From contig NZ_JBHRXV010000004.1 of NCBI RefSeq assembly GCF_042648405.1, positions 496,001-560,000 of the forward strand: DNA of 64,000 bases, read 5' to 3'. Below, one piece after another: positions 55,879-64,000 of the stretch (within the stretch, counting starts at the first letter, position 1; every line of letters starts with the position of its first letter). Source of the stretch: Sphingoaurantiacus capsulatus. GTDB lineage: Bacteria; Pseudomonadota; Alphaproteobacteria; Sphingomonadales; Sphingomonadaceae. A model generated the notes under the pieces. That model made no database searches. It saw only the letters and a program-made list of their open reading frames with translations, and was not told the origin of the DNA. The position numbers and the translations under genes were made by a program.

Positions 55879-57465
55879 ATGAGCAACATTGAGGAGCTAC
55901 GCGCTGCGGCGCTGACGAGCAAGGCGTGGCCGTTCGAAGAGGCGCGCAAAGTCGTCGCACGCGGCATCGAGGGTCGCCCCGCGGTCTTCGAGACCGGCTA
56001 CGGCCCCTCGGGGCTGCCGCACATCGGCACCTTCCAGGAGGTGGCGCGCACCACCTATGTCCGCCGCGCCTATGAGCTGCTGACCGGCGGCGCGCCGACG
56101 CGGCTCATCGCCTTCTCCGACGATATGGACGGCTTGCGGAAGGTCCCCGACAATCTACCGGGCGGCGACATGCTGCGCGCCAACCTCGGCAAGCCGCTGA
56201 CGCGCATCCCCGATCCGTTCGGCAAGTTCGAGAGTTTCGCGCATCATAACAACGCGATGCTGCGCGACTTCCTCGACCGCTTCGGCTTCGACTACGAATT
56301 CCTGTCGGCGACCGATTGCTACACCAGCGGCCGCTTCGACCCGACCTTGCTCCAGATTCTCGCCAATTACGACGCGGTGATCGACGTCATCCTGCCGACG
56401 CTCGGGCCGGAGCGGCGCGCCACCTATGCGCCCTTCCTGCCCGTCTGCCCGAAGACCGGCGTGGTGCTGCAGGTGCCGCTGATCGAGCGCGACGCGGCGG
56501 CGGGCACCGTCACTTATCTCGACCCCAACGACGGCGAGCGGATGACCGTGAAGGTCACCGGGGGCGCGGTGAAGTGCCAGTGGAAGGTCGACTGGGCGAT
56601 GCGCTGGCTGGCGCTCGGCGTCGACTATGAGATGGCCGGCAAGGACCTGATCGATTCGGTGACGCTGTCGTCGCGGATCGTGCGCATCCTCGGCGCCAAG
56701 CCGCCCGAGGGGTTCAACTATGAGCTGTTTCTCGATGCCAACGGCGAGAAGATCTCGAAGTCGCGCGGCAACGGCCTCACCATCGAGGAGTGGCTGACCT
56801 ACGCCTCGCCCGAGAGCCTCGCCTTCTACATCTACCGCGAGCCGCGCAAGGCGAAGAAGCTGTCGTTCGACGTCATCCCGAAGTCGGTCGACGAATATTA
56901 TCAGTTCCTCGGCAATTTCGCCGACCAGCCGCCCGAGCAGAAGCTCGGCAACCCGGTGTTCCACATCCATGAGGGCAAGCCGGTGCCGGTCGAGCTGCCG
57001 GTCAATTTCGCGCTGCTGCTGAACCTCGTCGCCGTCGCCGGCACCGGGGTTCAGGATTCGGCGGGGCTGTGGAAGTACCTCTCGCGTTACGTCGCCGGCG
57101 CCACGCCCGAGACGCACCCCGAGCTCGACCGGCTGGTGCAGTACGCGGTGCGCTACGGCAGCGACTTCGTCGTGCCGACCCTGCAGCGCCGTGCACCGGT
57201 CGATCTCGAGGCGCAAGCGCTCGCCGACCTCGATGCGCGGCTGCAGGCGCTGCCCGACGACGCCGATGCCGAGGCGATCCAGTTCGAGGTCTATGAGTGC
57301 GGCAAGGCCGCCGGCTTCGATAATCTGCGCGACTGGTTCAAGGCGCTCTACGAGACCCTGCTCGGCTCCTCGCAGGGGCCGCGCATGGGCTCGTTCATCG
57401 CGCTCTACGGCATCGCCAACACGCGTCGGCTGATCGCCGAGGCGCTGGGCGCGGTTCGGCACTAG
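55879..57465 (+). CDS. lysS: Lysyl-tRNA synthetase, class I (archaeal type)
   Basis: 528 residues. It charges tRNA-Lys but is built on the class I Rossmann fold: GYGPSGLPHIGTFQEVARTT (HIGH-type motif) and NGEKISKSRGNGLT (KMSKS-type). This LysRS1 form, shared by archaea, spirochaetes and many alphaproteobacteria, replaces the usual class II enzyme. No class II lysS is in the window. Starts 42 bases from the divergent helicase gene. Confidence 0.96.
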   Translation: MSNIEELRAAALTSKAWPFEEARKVVARGIEGRPAVFETGYGPSGLPHIGTFQEVARTTYVRRAYELLTGGAPTRLIAFSDDMDGLRKVPDNLPGGDMLRANLGKPLTRIPDPFGKFESFAHHNNAMLRDFLDRFGFDYEFLSATDCYTSGRFDPTLLQILANYDAVIDVILPTLGPERRATYAPFLPVCPKTGVVLQVPLIERDAAAGTVTYLDPNDGERMTVKVTGGAVKCQWKVDWAMRWLALGVDYEMAGKDLIDSVTLSSRIVRILGAKPPEGFNYELFLDANGEKISKSRGNGLTIEEWLTYASPESLAFYIYREPRKAKKLSFDVIPKSVDEYYQFLGNFADQPPEQKLGNPVFHIHEGKPVPVELPVNFALLLNLVAVAGTGVQDSAGLWKYLSRYVAGATPETHPELDRLVQYAVRYGSDFVVPTLQRRAPVDLEAQALADLDARLQALPDDADAEAIQFEVYECGKAAGFDNLRDWFKALYETLLGSSQGPRMGSFIALYGIANTRRLIAEALGAVRH

Positions 57466-57490
57466 GCTGGACGGAACCTAAGACTTTCCC

Positions 57491-57572
57491 CATCGTCATC
57501 CCCGCGAAGGCGGGAATCCATTCACTCCGCCGTCGGCGACAATGGATCCCCGCCTTCGCGGGGATGACGGAG
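57491..57572. repeat. REP-like double hairpin, copy A4
   Basis: ATCCCCGC-GAAG-GCGGGAAT and ATCCCCGC-CTTC-GCGGGGAT, GTCAT/ATGAC bounded. The stem core is CCCGC/GCGGG instead of CCGGC/GCCGG, a paired change. It ends only eight bases before the ATG of the TPR gene, so it is within that gene's leader. Confidence 0.88.
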
Positions 57573-57580
57573 AGGGGAAC

Positions 57581-58339
57581 ATGAAGAAACTCGCCATCAC
57601 GCTCGCGGTGCTGGCACTTCCCGCGCCGGCGTTCGCCGACACGGCCTCGCTATACCGCGAAGGCAAGTTCGCCGAGGCCGCCAAGACCGGTGCGCAGGAA
57701 GCGACGCCTGAATCGCAGACCTTCGCCGCGCGTTCGCTGCTGGCGCTCGCCGCCTTCCGCACCGCCGACAAGGCGCGCGCCATCGCGATCTGCAACGAGG
57801 CGGCCGAGCTGGCCGACAAGGCCCTCGCCGCCCGCCCCGGCTACGGCCCCGCCATCCTGCAGAAGGGCATCGCCGTCGGCTATGTGGCGAAGCTCGAACG
57901 CTCGCAGGGCAAGGGCAAGGCGGCGCGCAAGCTGATGGACGAGGCACGCACCGCGCTCCCCAATGACGCGATCGCCTGGGCGGCGCTCGGCGGCTGGCAT
58001 GGCGAGGCGGTGGCGACGCTCGGCGGCTTTCTCGCCAATGCGGCACTCGGCGCCAAGAAGGCCGAGGCGACGCGCGCCTTCGAAACCGCACTGACCAAGC
58101 CCGGCGCCGGCGCGGCGGTGCCGACCTACTACGCCTTCACCTTGCTGTCGCTCGACGCCGACAATGCGCCGCGCGCCGAAGCGCTGCTGGCGCAGGCCGC
58201 CAAAGCCGCGCCGGGCGATGCCTTCGACACGATGCTGAAGCGGCAGGCGGCGCAGGTGCTGCCGCTGTTGCAGAAGAAGGACGTTGCAGGCGCCCGCGCG
58301 CTGGCGAAGCGCCTGCAACCGTTCGGGACGCTCGTTTAG
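57581..58339 (+). CDS. Secreted TPR-like protein
   Basis: 252 residues from ATG 57581 with AGAGGGG upstream; the frame to 57542 runs through repeat A4 and is not used. Signal MKKLAITLAVLALPAPAFA followed by helix pairs: SLYREGKFAEAAKTGAQEA, TPESQTFAARSLLALAAFRTADKARAIAICNEAAELADKALAARPGYGPAILQKGIAVGYV and a repeat around AIAWAALGGWHGEAV. Probably a periplasmic TPR scaffold; no partner is evident nearby. Confidence 0.8.
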   Translation: MKKLAITLAVLALPAPAFADTASLYREGKFAEAAKTGAQEATPESQTFAARSLLALAAFRTADKARAIAICNEAAELADKALAARPGYGPAILQKGIAVGYVAKLERSQGKGKAARKLMDEARTALPNDAIAWAALGGWHGEAVATLGGFLANAALGAKKAEATRAFETALTKPGAGAAVPTYYAFTLLSLDADNAPRAEALLAQAAKAAPGDAFDTMLKRQAAQVLPLLQKKDVAGARALAKRLQPFGTLV

Positions 58340-58350
58340 CCGCCCCAAAA

Positions 58351-58478
58351 ACCCCTCGCCTGCTTGCAGGAGAGGGAGGGGCCCAGCCGCAGGCTGGGTG
58401 GGTGAGGGTGACCGGCGGCCAAAGAGCTCGCTGACGCTCGCACACCCTCACCTAACCTCTCCCGCAAGCGGGAGAGGG
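58351..58478. repeat. Mosaic intergenic repeat, copy B3
   Basis: Contains GCCCAGC-CGCAG-GCTGGG, GGTGAGGGTG pairing CACCCTCACC, and a final CCTCTCCCGC-AA-GCGGGAGAGG hairpin. Same orientation as B1, inverted to B2. Separates the convergent TPR and DUF885 genes. Confidence 0.85.
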
Positions 58479-58491
58479 ATGCCCTTGCCGC

Positions 58492-60333
58492 TTACGCGGC
58501 CTTCTTCTCGGCGATCCAGCGGTCGATCTTCGCCTCGAGCACCGCGAGCGGCAGCGCGCCGGTCATTAGCACCTGCGTGTGGAACTCGCGGATGTCGAAC
58601 TTCGGCCCCAGCTCGCGCTCGGCGCGCTCGCGCAGTTCCTGGATCTTCAGGCGGCCGGTCATATAGGCGAGCGCCTGCCCCGGAATGGCGATGTAGCGCT
58701 CGACCTCCGACACCGCGTCGGTACGGCTCATCGACGAATTGTCGAGCATGTAGGCAATCGCCTGATCGCGGCCCCATTTCTTCGAATGGATGCCGGTGTC
58801 GACCACCAGCCGCATCGCGCGCAGCATCTGGTCGTTGAGGTGGCCGAAATACTGGTAGGGGTCGGTCAGCATGCCGATGCGCGGCCCGAGCGTTTCCGCA
58901 TAGAGCGCCCAGCCCTCGACGAAGGCGGTGTTGCCGCCGAAGCGCATGAAGTTCGGCAGGCTGGTATTCTCCTGCGCGAGGCTGATCTGGAAATGATGCC
59001 CCGGCGCGCCCTCGTGCAGGTAGAGCGTCTCCATGCCCGGTGTCGTGCGCGACGGCAGGTCATAGGTGTTGAAGTAGAAGATGCCCGGGCGCGAGCCGTC
59101 GGGTGTACCCTGCTGGTACGAGCCGCCCGCGTCGTTCTTCTCGCGATAGGCGGGCACCGGTCGGATTTCGAGCGGCGACTTTGGCAAGGTCGAGAACAGC
59201 TCGCCGATGCGCGTATCGACCTTCTTGCCGATGTCGTAATAGCCCTGCGTCAGCGCTTCCTTCGACTTCGCCTTGAACTTCGCGTCGGTGCGCAGATAGT
59301 TGAAGAAGGACTTGAGGTCGCCCTTGTAGCCGACCTGGGTCTTCACCTTCTCCATCTCGCCCTTGATGCGCGCCACTTCGCGCAGGCCGGTCTGGTGGAC
59401 CTCCTCGGCGCCGAGCGGCAGCGTGGTGTTCTGCTCGATCAGGTAGCTATAAAGCCGGTCGCCACCCTTCATGTAGGCGAGGCCCACGCCCTCGCGCGAT
59501 TTCGGCCGATACTCGGTCTTCAGGAAGTCGCGCAGCCGCGCATAGGCCGGCAGGATCTTGTCCTTCACCGCGGCGGCATATTCGGTGCGCAGCCGCGCCT
59601 GGTCGGCGGCCGAAATCTCCGCCGGGAATTTCTTCAGCGGGCCCATGAACACGCTGTTGTCGACGCCCATGCCGATCTGCGTGTCGAGCTGGCCGATGAC
59701 GTTGTCGACGACGAGGCGCGGCTGGGTGACGTCGCTCGCCATGCCCTCGCGGAAACGGCCGATGGCGCGGTCGATCAGCACGACATAGCCGTCGATGCGC
59801 TTCAGATTGTTCTCATAGTCGGCGAGCGTCTTGAACGGCGCCGCGCCCTCGCCCGAGCTCAAATCGGGGAAGAAGGTGTGGAAGCCGAAGAAATGGTCGA
59901 TCGGCCGCACGACGGTCAGCGGCAGGATTTCCGGCCCGAGCGCGCGCAGGCCGAGTTCGGTCTGCCATTTGAACACGTCATAGGCGACCTGGTCCTGCGC
60001 GGTCAGCGAGTCGCGCGGAATGGCGTTCAGCCGCGCCAGCTCTGCCTGCCCCGAGGCGACCTCGGTCGCATAATATTCGTCGGTGATATAGTCGCCGAAC
60101 TGGTCGGCGTAGCGCAGGTCGCCGCGGAACAGCGCCGAGATCGGGTTGCGCTTCAGATTGCCCTCGTCGCTTTCGGCGAACAGCGCCTTCAGCTGCGCGT
60201 CATGGTCGGGCTTCGGCGCCTCGGCGGCGGCCGGAGCGGCGGGCGCGGCGCTCGCCGATGGCGCGGCATCGGGGGCGGTGCAGCCGGCGACGAGCGCGGC
60301 AAGCGAAGCGGCGAGCAAAAGGCGAGCGGTCAT
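58492..60333 (-). CDS. DUF885-family secreted metallopeptidase-like lipoprotein, second copy
   Basis: 613 residues from ATG 60333. Lipoprotein signal MTARLLLAASLAALVAGCTA, then an Ala/Pro linker. Conserved DUF885 blocks YLHEGAPGHHFQISLAQE, FVEGWALYAETLG and YIAIPGQALAYMTGRLKIQELRERAE align with the copy at 39261, though the rest is diverged. Presumed periplasmic peptidase. It is convergent with the TPR gene and divergent from the transporter gene. Confidence 0.9.
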   Translation of the reverse strand: MTARLLLAASLAALVAGCTAPDAAPSASAAPAAPAAAEAPKPDHDAQLKALFAESDEGNLKRNPISALFRGDLRYADQFGDYITDEYYATEVASGQAELARLNAIPRDSLTAQDQVAYDVFKWQTELGLRALGPEILPLTVVRPIDHFFGFHTFFPDLSSGEGAAPFKTLADYENNLKRIDGYVVLIDRAIGRFREGMASDVTQPRLVVDNVIGQLDTQIGMGVDNSVFMGPLKKFPAEISAADQARLRTEYAAAVKDKILPAYARLRDFLKTEYRPKSREGVGLAYMKGGDRLYSYLIEQNTTLPLGAEEVHQTGLREVARIKGEMEKVKTQVGYKGDLKSFFNYLRTDAKFKAKSKEALTQGYYDIGKKVDTRIGELFSTLPKSPLEIRPVPAYREKNDAGGSYQQGTPDGSRPGIFYFNTYDLPSRTTPGMETLYLHEGAPGHHFQISLAQENTSLPNFMRFGGNTAFVEGWALYAETLGPRIGMLTDPYQYFGHLNDQMLRAMRLVVDTGIHSKKWGRDQAIAYMLDNSSMSRTDAVSEVERYIAIPGQALAYMTGRLKIQELRERAERELGPKFDIREFHTQVLMTGALPLAVLEAKIDRWIAEKKAA

Positions 60334-60502
60334 GACGGCGGAACTCCCAAATCCGGTGTGACGCTTGGATAGGACGGTCCCCCGGTGCGGGCAAGCCGCG
60401 CACGACGGTTCCATGACGATAGAAAGCGATAGGTTCGCGATGCGGACGCTTGCGCGCCTGCCGGGCATCGGCATGATCGCCGTTCCTGGGGATGGAGTGT
60501 CA

Positions 60503-61837
60503 GTGCTCAAGCGTAAAACGCTCGCCGCCTTTGCCGGCCCGTATATGCCGCTCGCCGCCATCGGCCTGCCGCTGATCGTCTATTTGCCGCCCTATTATGC
60601 GGGGAGCCTCGGCCTCGACCTCGGCGTCGTCGGGCTGATCTTCTTCCTCGTGCGGCTACTCGACGTGCCGCTCGATCCGCTTCTCGGCCACTGGATGGAC
60701 GGCACCAACAGCCGCTGGGGCCGCTATCGCCCCTGGCTGGCGGTCGGCACGCTCGTCACGATGCTGGGCGCGCTGCTGGTGTTCATGGCGCAACCGGGCA
60801 TCTCGCCTTTCCTCGCCTTCGCGCAGCTGATGTTCATGTATGTCGGCTATTCGATCATGATGGTGTCGCAGCTCGCCTGGGGCGCCACCCTCTCCAGCGA
60901 CTATCACCAGCGTTCGCGCGTGTTCGGCTGGCGCGAGGCGGCGGGCGTGCTCGGCATGGTGCTGGTGCTGATGCTGCCCTGGCTGGTCGGCCGCGCCACC
61001 GGCGCGCACGACCCGGCGCCGGGCATCCATGCGATGGGCTGGTTCATCGTCGCGATGGCGCCGCTGACCGTCCTGCTGATGCTGGTCGCCGTCCCCGAAC
61101 GGCCGCGCCTCGCCGAACGAACCGAGGTGAGCTGGGCCGACCTGAAGGCGCTGGCGCGCAATCCGCTGATGCGGCGGCTGCTCGCCATCGACGTGTTCGC
61201 CGGCCTCGCGCCCGGCGTCACTGGCGCGATGTTCATCTTCTACTTCGAGCATCGCCTCGGCTTTTCGGCGAGCGAGGCGAGCCTCCTCCTGCTGATCTAT
61301 TTCGTCGCCGGCTTTGCCGCGGCCCCCTTGTGGATGAAGCTCGCCGGCAAGCTCGGCAAGCATCGCGCCGCCGCCGTCGCCGGCGTCTTCTACTGCCTCG
61401 CGCATGGCTCGCTGGCGCTGCTGCCCGCCGCGGAGGTCAGCGATGCGATGATCGGCATGGCGATCGCCGGTATTCCCTACACCGCGCCGCTGTTCCTCTC
61501 GCGCGCGATGCTCGCTGACGTCGCCGACGCCGATCGGCTGGAGACCGGGCTCGACCGCAACGGGCTGATCCAAGCGGTGCTGACCACCACCCTGAAGATC
61601 GCGCACGCCGCGCCCGTCGCGATCATCTACCCTTTCCTCGACTGGATCGACTTCAACGCGTCGCCCAAGGCGGTGAACACGCCGGAGGCGATCATGGGGA
61701 TGACCCTGCTGTTCGTCGTCTCGCCGATCCTGCTGATGGCGACGGCGGCGTGGCTGATCGCGCGGTGGCCACATGACGAGGCGGCGCATGAGAAACTGCA
61801 GGCGGCGCTCGCCGCGCGTGATGCGGGGCAGGGCTAG
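60503..61837 (+). CDS. MFS transporter, glycoside-pentoside-hexuronide (GPH) type
   Basis: 444 residues from GTG 60503, with GGAG five bases upstream; the frame is open to 60365 and an ATG at 60440 is an alternative. About twelve transmembrane segments. LVRLLDVPLDPLLGHWMDGTNSRWGRYRPWL is the GPH signature loop between helices 2 and 3. Likely a cation-linked sugar or glycoside symporter in the inner membrane. No catabolic sugar genes are next to it. Confidence 0.85.
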   Translation: MLKRKTLAAFAGPYMPLAAIGLPLIVYLPPYYAGSLGLDLGVVGLIFFLVRLLDVPLDPLLGHWMDGTNSRWGRYRPWLAVGTLVTMLGALLVFMAQPGISPFLAFAQLMFMYVGYSIMMVSQLAWGATLSSDYHQRSRVFGWREAAGVLGMVLVLMLPWLVGRATGAHDPAPGIHAMGWFIVAMAPLTVLLMLVAVPERPRLAERTEVSWADLKALARNPLMRRLLAIDVFAGLAPGVTGAMFIFYFEHRLGFSASEASLLLLIYFVAGFAAAPLWMKLAGKLGKHRAAAVAGVFYCLAHGSLALLPAAEVSDAMIGMAIAGIPYTAPLFLSRAMLADVADADRLETGLDRNGLIQAVLTTTLKIAHAAPVAIIYPFLDWIDFNASPKAVNTPEAIMGMTLLFVVSPILLMATAAWLIARWPHDEAAHEKLQAALAARDAGQG

Positions 61838-62535
61838 GCGCAGCTTTTGTCGGCGACGCCCACCTTGTCGAGCGTCTCGCGCAGGACGCGCGCCCACAGC
61901 GCATAGCCGGCGGGGTTGAGATGAACGCCGTCGTCCTCGAGCAGCTTCTCCGGCTCGTCCATCGCCGCGGCCAGATCGACGAAATGGCAATTGGGGCGGC
62001 GCGAACAGGCCGCGCGGGCCGCGCCGCTGCCGCGCACCGCCTGGAAAGCGTGAGCCGACCCCGGCACCGTTCGCGGCAACGATGACAACAGCACCGGCCG
62101 GTCGGCGGGCAGCGCGGCGAGCAGCCGGTAATAGCTGTCGGCCAGCCGGTCGTCCTCGCCGCGCAGCACGTCGTTCGTGCCGATTTGCACCACCACGGCG
62201 GCGGCGCGGTCGAGCGATGTCAGCTCGGCGACGCGCGCCGTCAGTTCGCGCGCGGTCTCACCGCCGATGCCGAAGCTGGCAGTACAGGACCCGACCTGCG
62301 CAGCGTTGAGGCCCTGCACATGCGAATCGCCGATGAACAGCAGCGCCCCCGCCGGCACTGAGCGGTCGAGCCGCGCGTACTGGCCGCGCATGTCGGCCTG
62401 CCAGCGGTCGCGTTTCGCCTCGCCGATCCGGTCATCGAATCCCAGCCGCCGCGCCACCGCTTCCGGCCGCCACAGCGCTGCGCCCAAAGCCGCGACCAGC
62501 GCGGCGACGATCAGCCAGGGCAGCCAGCGCGTCAT
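61834..62535 (-). CDS. SGNH/GDSL hydrolase-family protein, membrane-anchored
   Basis: 233 residues. N-terminal anchor MTRWLPWLIVAALVAALGAALW, then the SGNH blocks: FIGDSHVQGL (nucleophile Ser), GIGGETA, QIGTNDVLRGED and DGVHLNPAGYALWARVL (Asp/His). Probably an extracytoplasmic esterase acting on acylated glycans or lipids. Four-base overlap with the convergent transporter, and ten bases downstream of the Lrp gene on the same strand. Confidence 0.86.
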   Translation of the reverse strand: MTRWLPWLIVAALVAALGAALWRPEAVARRLGFDDRIGEAKRDRWQADMRGQYARLDRSVPAGALLFIGDSHVQGLNAAQVGSCTASFGIGGETARELTARVAELTSLDRAAAVVVQIGTNDVLRGEDDRLADSYYRLLAALPADRPVLLSSLPRTVPGSAHAFQAVRGSGAARAACSRRPNCHFVDLAAAMDEPEKLLEDDGVHLNPAGYALWARVLRETLDKVGVADKSCA

Positions 62536-62545
62536 CTCCGTCCCC

Positions 62546-63019
62546 TCACGGCCGCAGCGGTACCTCGGTGGTATATTTGATCTGCTCCATCGCGAACGAC
62601 GAACTGACGTCGTGCAGCGGCGCCACCTTGATGAGCTGCTTGTAGATGCGATCGTAGTCGGCGATGTCGGCGCACACCACCTTCAGCAGATAGTCGACCT
62701 CGCCCGCCATCCGGTAGAATTCGACGATCTCAGGAATGCGGCGCACGCCGGCCGCGAAATTCTCCAGCCAGCCTTCGTCGTGCGCCGCCGTGCGGATCGA
62801 CACGAAGACGGTGACGCCGAGGCCGACCGTCTCGCGATCGACGAGCGTCACCCGCCCGGTGATGACGCCGGCCTCCTCCAGCCGCTTCACTCGTTTCCAG
62901 CAGGGGGTCGCCGACAGGCCGACGACCTCCGACAGCGCGTTGATCGACAAGGTCGCATCGCGCTGCAGCGCCGTCAGGATGCGCCGGTCGACGGCATCGA
63001 CGGAAACGGCGCGGGTCAT
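62546..63019 (-). CDS. Lrp/AsnC-family transcriptional regulator
   Basis: 157 residues. Helix-turn-helix VDAVDRRILTALQRDATLSINALSEVVGLSATPCWKRVKRLEEAGVITG, then the RAM ligand-binding domain with RRIPEIVEFYRMAGEVDYLLKVVC. Usually controls amino-acid metabolism or transport by octamer binding. A perfect inverted repeat sits nine bases before the start codon and suggests autoregulation. Confidence 0.92.
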   Translation of the reverse strand: MTRAVSVDAVDRRILTALQRDATLSINALSEVVGLSATPCWKRVKRLEEAGVITGRVTLVDRETVGLGVTVFVSIRTAAHDEGWLENFAAGVRRIPEIVEFYRMAGEVDYLLKVVCADIADYDRIYKQLIKVAPLHDVSSSFAMEQIKYTTEVPLRP

Positions 63020-63027
63020 CCAGGTGA

Positions 63028-63055
63028 ATTTCGTAGTATAAACATGCTACGAAAT
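63028..63055. promoter_or_regulatory. Candidate Lrp autoregulatory operator
   Basis: ATTTCGTAG-N10-CTACGAAAT is a perfect 9-bp inverted repeat immediately upstream of the Lrp-type start codon. The AT-rich centre (TATAAACATG) is usual for Lrp-family sites. Confidence 0.6.
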
Positions 63056-63135
63056 GGCCTGACACCGCGATAGAAAGCAATGATTCTTTCCCGGCTTGGC
63101 ATATGATGCTGGCGAGCCACGGGAGGAATGAGACT

Positions 63136-63393
63136 ATGCTGCGCGAGATGTTCACCGAGCACCCCGAAAGCGTCGGCGAAACCTACGGCGAGCATTTCCT
63201 CGTCGCCTCGAGCTTCGGCGTCACCATGCTCGGCGCGGGCCTTGCCTGCCTCGTCCACGCGCTGGTGCCGGGCCTGTTCGTCAAGACCGGCAGCGCCGCC
63301 GTCACCGGCCTCTACGATCGCATGGTGGCGCACCGCCGCCGGGTGCGCGACAGCGGCGTCACCGCGCCCGACGCGCTCGAATGGGTGATCTGA
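63136..63393 (+). CDS. DUF6356-family small membrane protein
   Basis: 85 residues from ATG 63136, with GGGAGG upstream; ATG 63103 is also open. MLREMFTEHPESVGETYGEHFLVASSFGVTMLGAGLACLVHALVPGLF contains one or two hydrophobic segments, followed by a basic tail (TGLYDRMVAHRRRV). Matches the DUF6356 type found in sphingomonads; function unknown. Confidence 0.78.
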   Translation: MLREMFTEHPESVGETYGEHFLVASSFGVTMLGAGLACLVHALVPGLFVKTGSAAVTGLYDRMVAHRRRVRDSGVTAPDALEWVI

Positions 63394-63440
63394 GCCTTCC
63401 GGCGACCCTTGTCCTAGTGTAGACGCCGTGGCCTAGGGCC

Positions 63441-64000
63441 ATGGCATCGACCCCTTCCCCACAATCGGCTGACCCGATCGCCGCGCTGGCGCGTGGCGGG
63501 CGGCTCAATTTCCTCGGCTTCCTGCTGCGCCTGTTGGCGCGCCTGCCCTTCCTGTTCATCGCCGGCCAGCTCTACGGCGCCGCCACGCTCGGCCGCTTCG
63601 CCTACGCCATCCTCGTCGTCGAGCTGACCGCGCAGCTTTCAACGCTCGGGCTGAAACGCGGCATCTCGATCGCACTCGCCAAGACCGACCGACCGCATTC
63701 GCATGTGATCTGGGACGCGCTGGTACTCGGCTGGGCGCTGGCCGCCGTCGGCGCCGGCCTGCTCGCCACCTTCCCGCGCGTCGTGTTCCCGAACAGCTTC
63801 GTCACCGGGCTCGACCAGATGTTCCCGGTGACCGCGCTCGCCATCGTCGGGTCGGACATCGCGCTGGCGGCGCTCGCCTACAACCACAAGATCGGGGCGC
63901 AGGTGCGCGCCCGCTCGGTGATCGAGCCCTGGGTGCTGACCATCGTCGCCACCATCCTCGCCTTCACCATCTTCAAACGCGACGGGCTGATCATCGCCTA
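63441..64000 (+). CDS. Wzx-like polysaccharide flippase, 3' end cut by window edge
   Basis: 186 codons visible from ATG 63441, open to the edge. Starts MASTPSPQSADPIAALARGGRLNFLGFLLRLLARLPFLFIAGQLYGAATLGRFAYAILVVE, the typical first helices of MOP-superfamily O-antigen/exopolysaccharide flippases, then IVGSDIALAALAYNHKIGAQVRARSVIEPW. It would move lipid-linked repeat units across the inner membrane, and suggests further polysaccharide genes right of the window. Confidence 0.82.
   Translation, partial: MASTPSPQSADPIAALARGGRLNFLGFLLRLLARLPFLFIAGQLYGAATLGRFAYAILVVELTAQLSTLGLKRGISIALAKTDRPHSHVIWDALVLGWALAAVGAGLLATFPRVVFPNSFVTGLDQMFPVTALAIVGSDIALAALAYNHKIGAQVRARSVIEPWVLTIVATILAFTIFKRDGLIIA

Noticed and set aside
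53342..55960. 872-codon minus-strand frame overlapping the helicase gene
   Set aside because: Arg/Ala-rich shadow of the helicase gene in another frame, with no family motif.

Overview
The window reads as chromosomal DNA from a high-GC alphaproteobacterium, most likely a sphingomonad (Sphingomonadaceae or close relatives). This is inferred from gene content: an alphaproteobacterial-type SUF operon, a class I lysyl-tRNA synthetase, a glyoxylate-bypass pair beside an ScfR/RamB-like regulator, several secreted peptidases typical of sphingomonads, and a terminal DUF6356 protein. I see no phage, plasmid, transposase, CRISPR, rRNA or tRNA gene.

Layout. 1-11.5 kb is a surface-polysaccharide region. 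It holds two family-2 glycosyltransferases around a GDP-mannose 3,5-epimerase-like SDR, and a membrane O-acyltransferase with an SGNH domain. A minus-strand trio follows (4-keto reductase, 4,6-dehydratase, priming phosphoglycosyltransferase) that looks like a QuiNAc/FucNAc-type priming module, then a YjbE/YjbF/YjbH (GfcA/B/D)-like set. 11.5-17.4 kb holds two membrane proteins, malate synthase, isocitrate lyase and the divergent regulator. 17.4-23.1 kb holds UDP-glucose dehydrogenase (broken by a one-N assembly join), a potassium channel, a sugar-transfer ATP-grasp protein, an EamA transporter and an Old Yellow Enzyme. 23.2-25.9 kb holds infC and thrS. 26-38 kb holds a hydrolase/TPR pair, two gamma-glutamyltransferases, a glyoxalase operon (gloA, a VOC protein, gloB) with a thioesterase, a SIMPL protein, a MATE exporter and an acyl-CoA ligase. 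38-47.4 kb holds pyrD, a DUF885 protein and a complete sufR-B-(lipoprotein)-C-D-S-T-A operon. 47.5-63.4 kb holds a DUF418 membrane protein, an M20-like protein with altered metal ligands, an M28 peptidase, SixA, a DinG/XPD-type helicase, lysS, a TPR protein, a second DUF885 protein, a GPH-type transporter, an SGNH hydrolase and an Lrp regulator. The right edge cuts into a Wzx-like flippase.

Two families of short intergenic palindromic repeats are scattered through 27-58 kb: four REP-like double hairpins with compensatory stem changes and three larger mosaic elements. Most of the window is ordinary chromosome. The points most worth a second look are the 31-base duplication around the N inside the UDP-glucose dehydrogenase active site, a possible AUA start for infC, the Asp-to-Asn change in the priming transferase, the M20-like protein lacking two expected zinc ligands, the lipoprotein embedded in the SUF operon, the rearranged YjbEFH set, and the repeat families. 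I did not find a clear undescribed multi-gene system.
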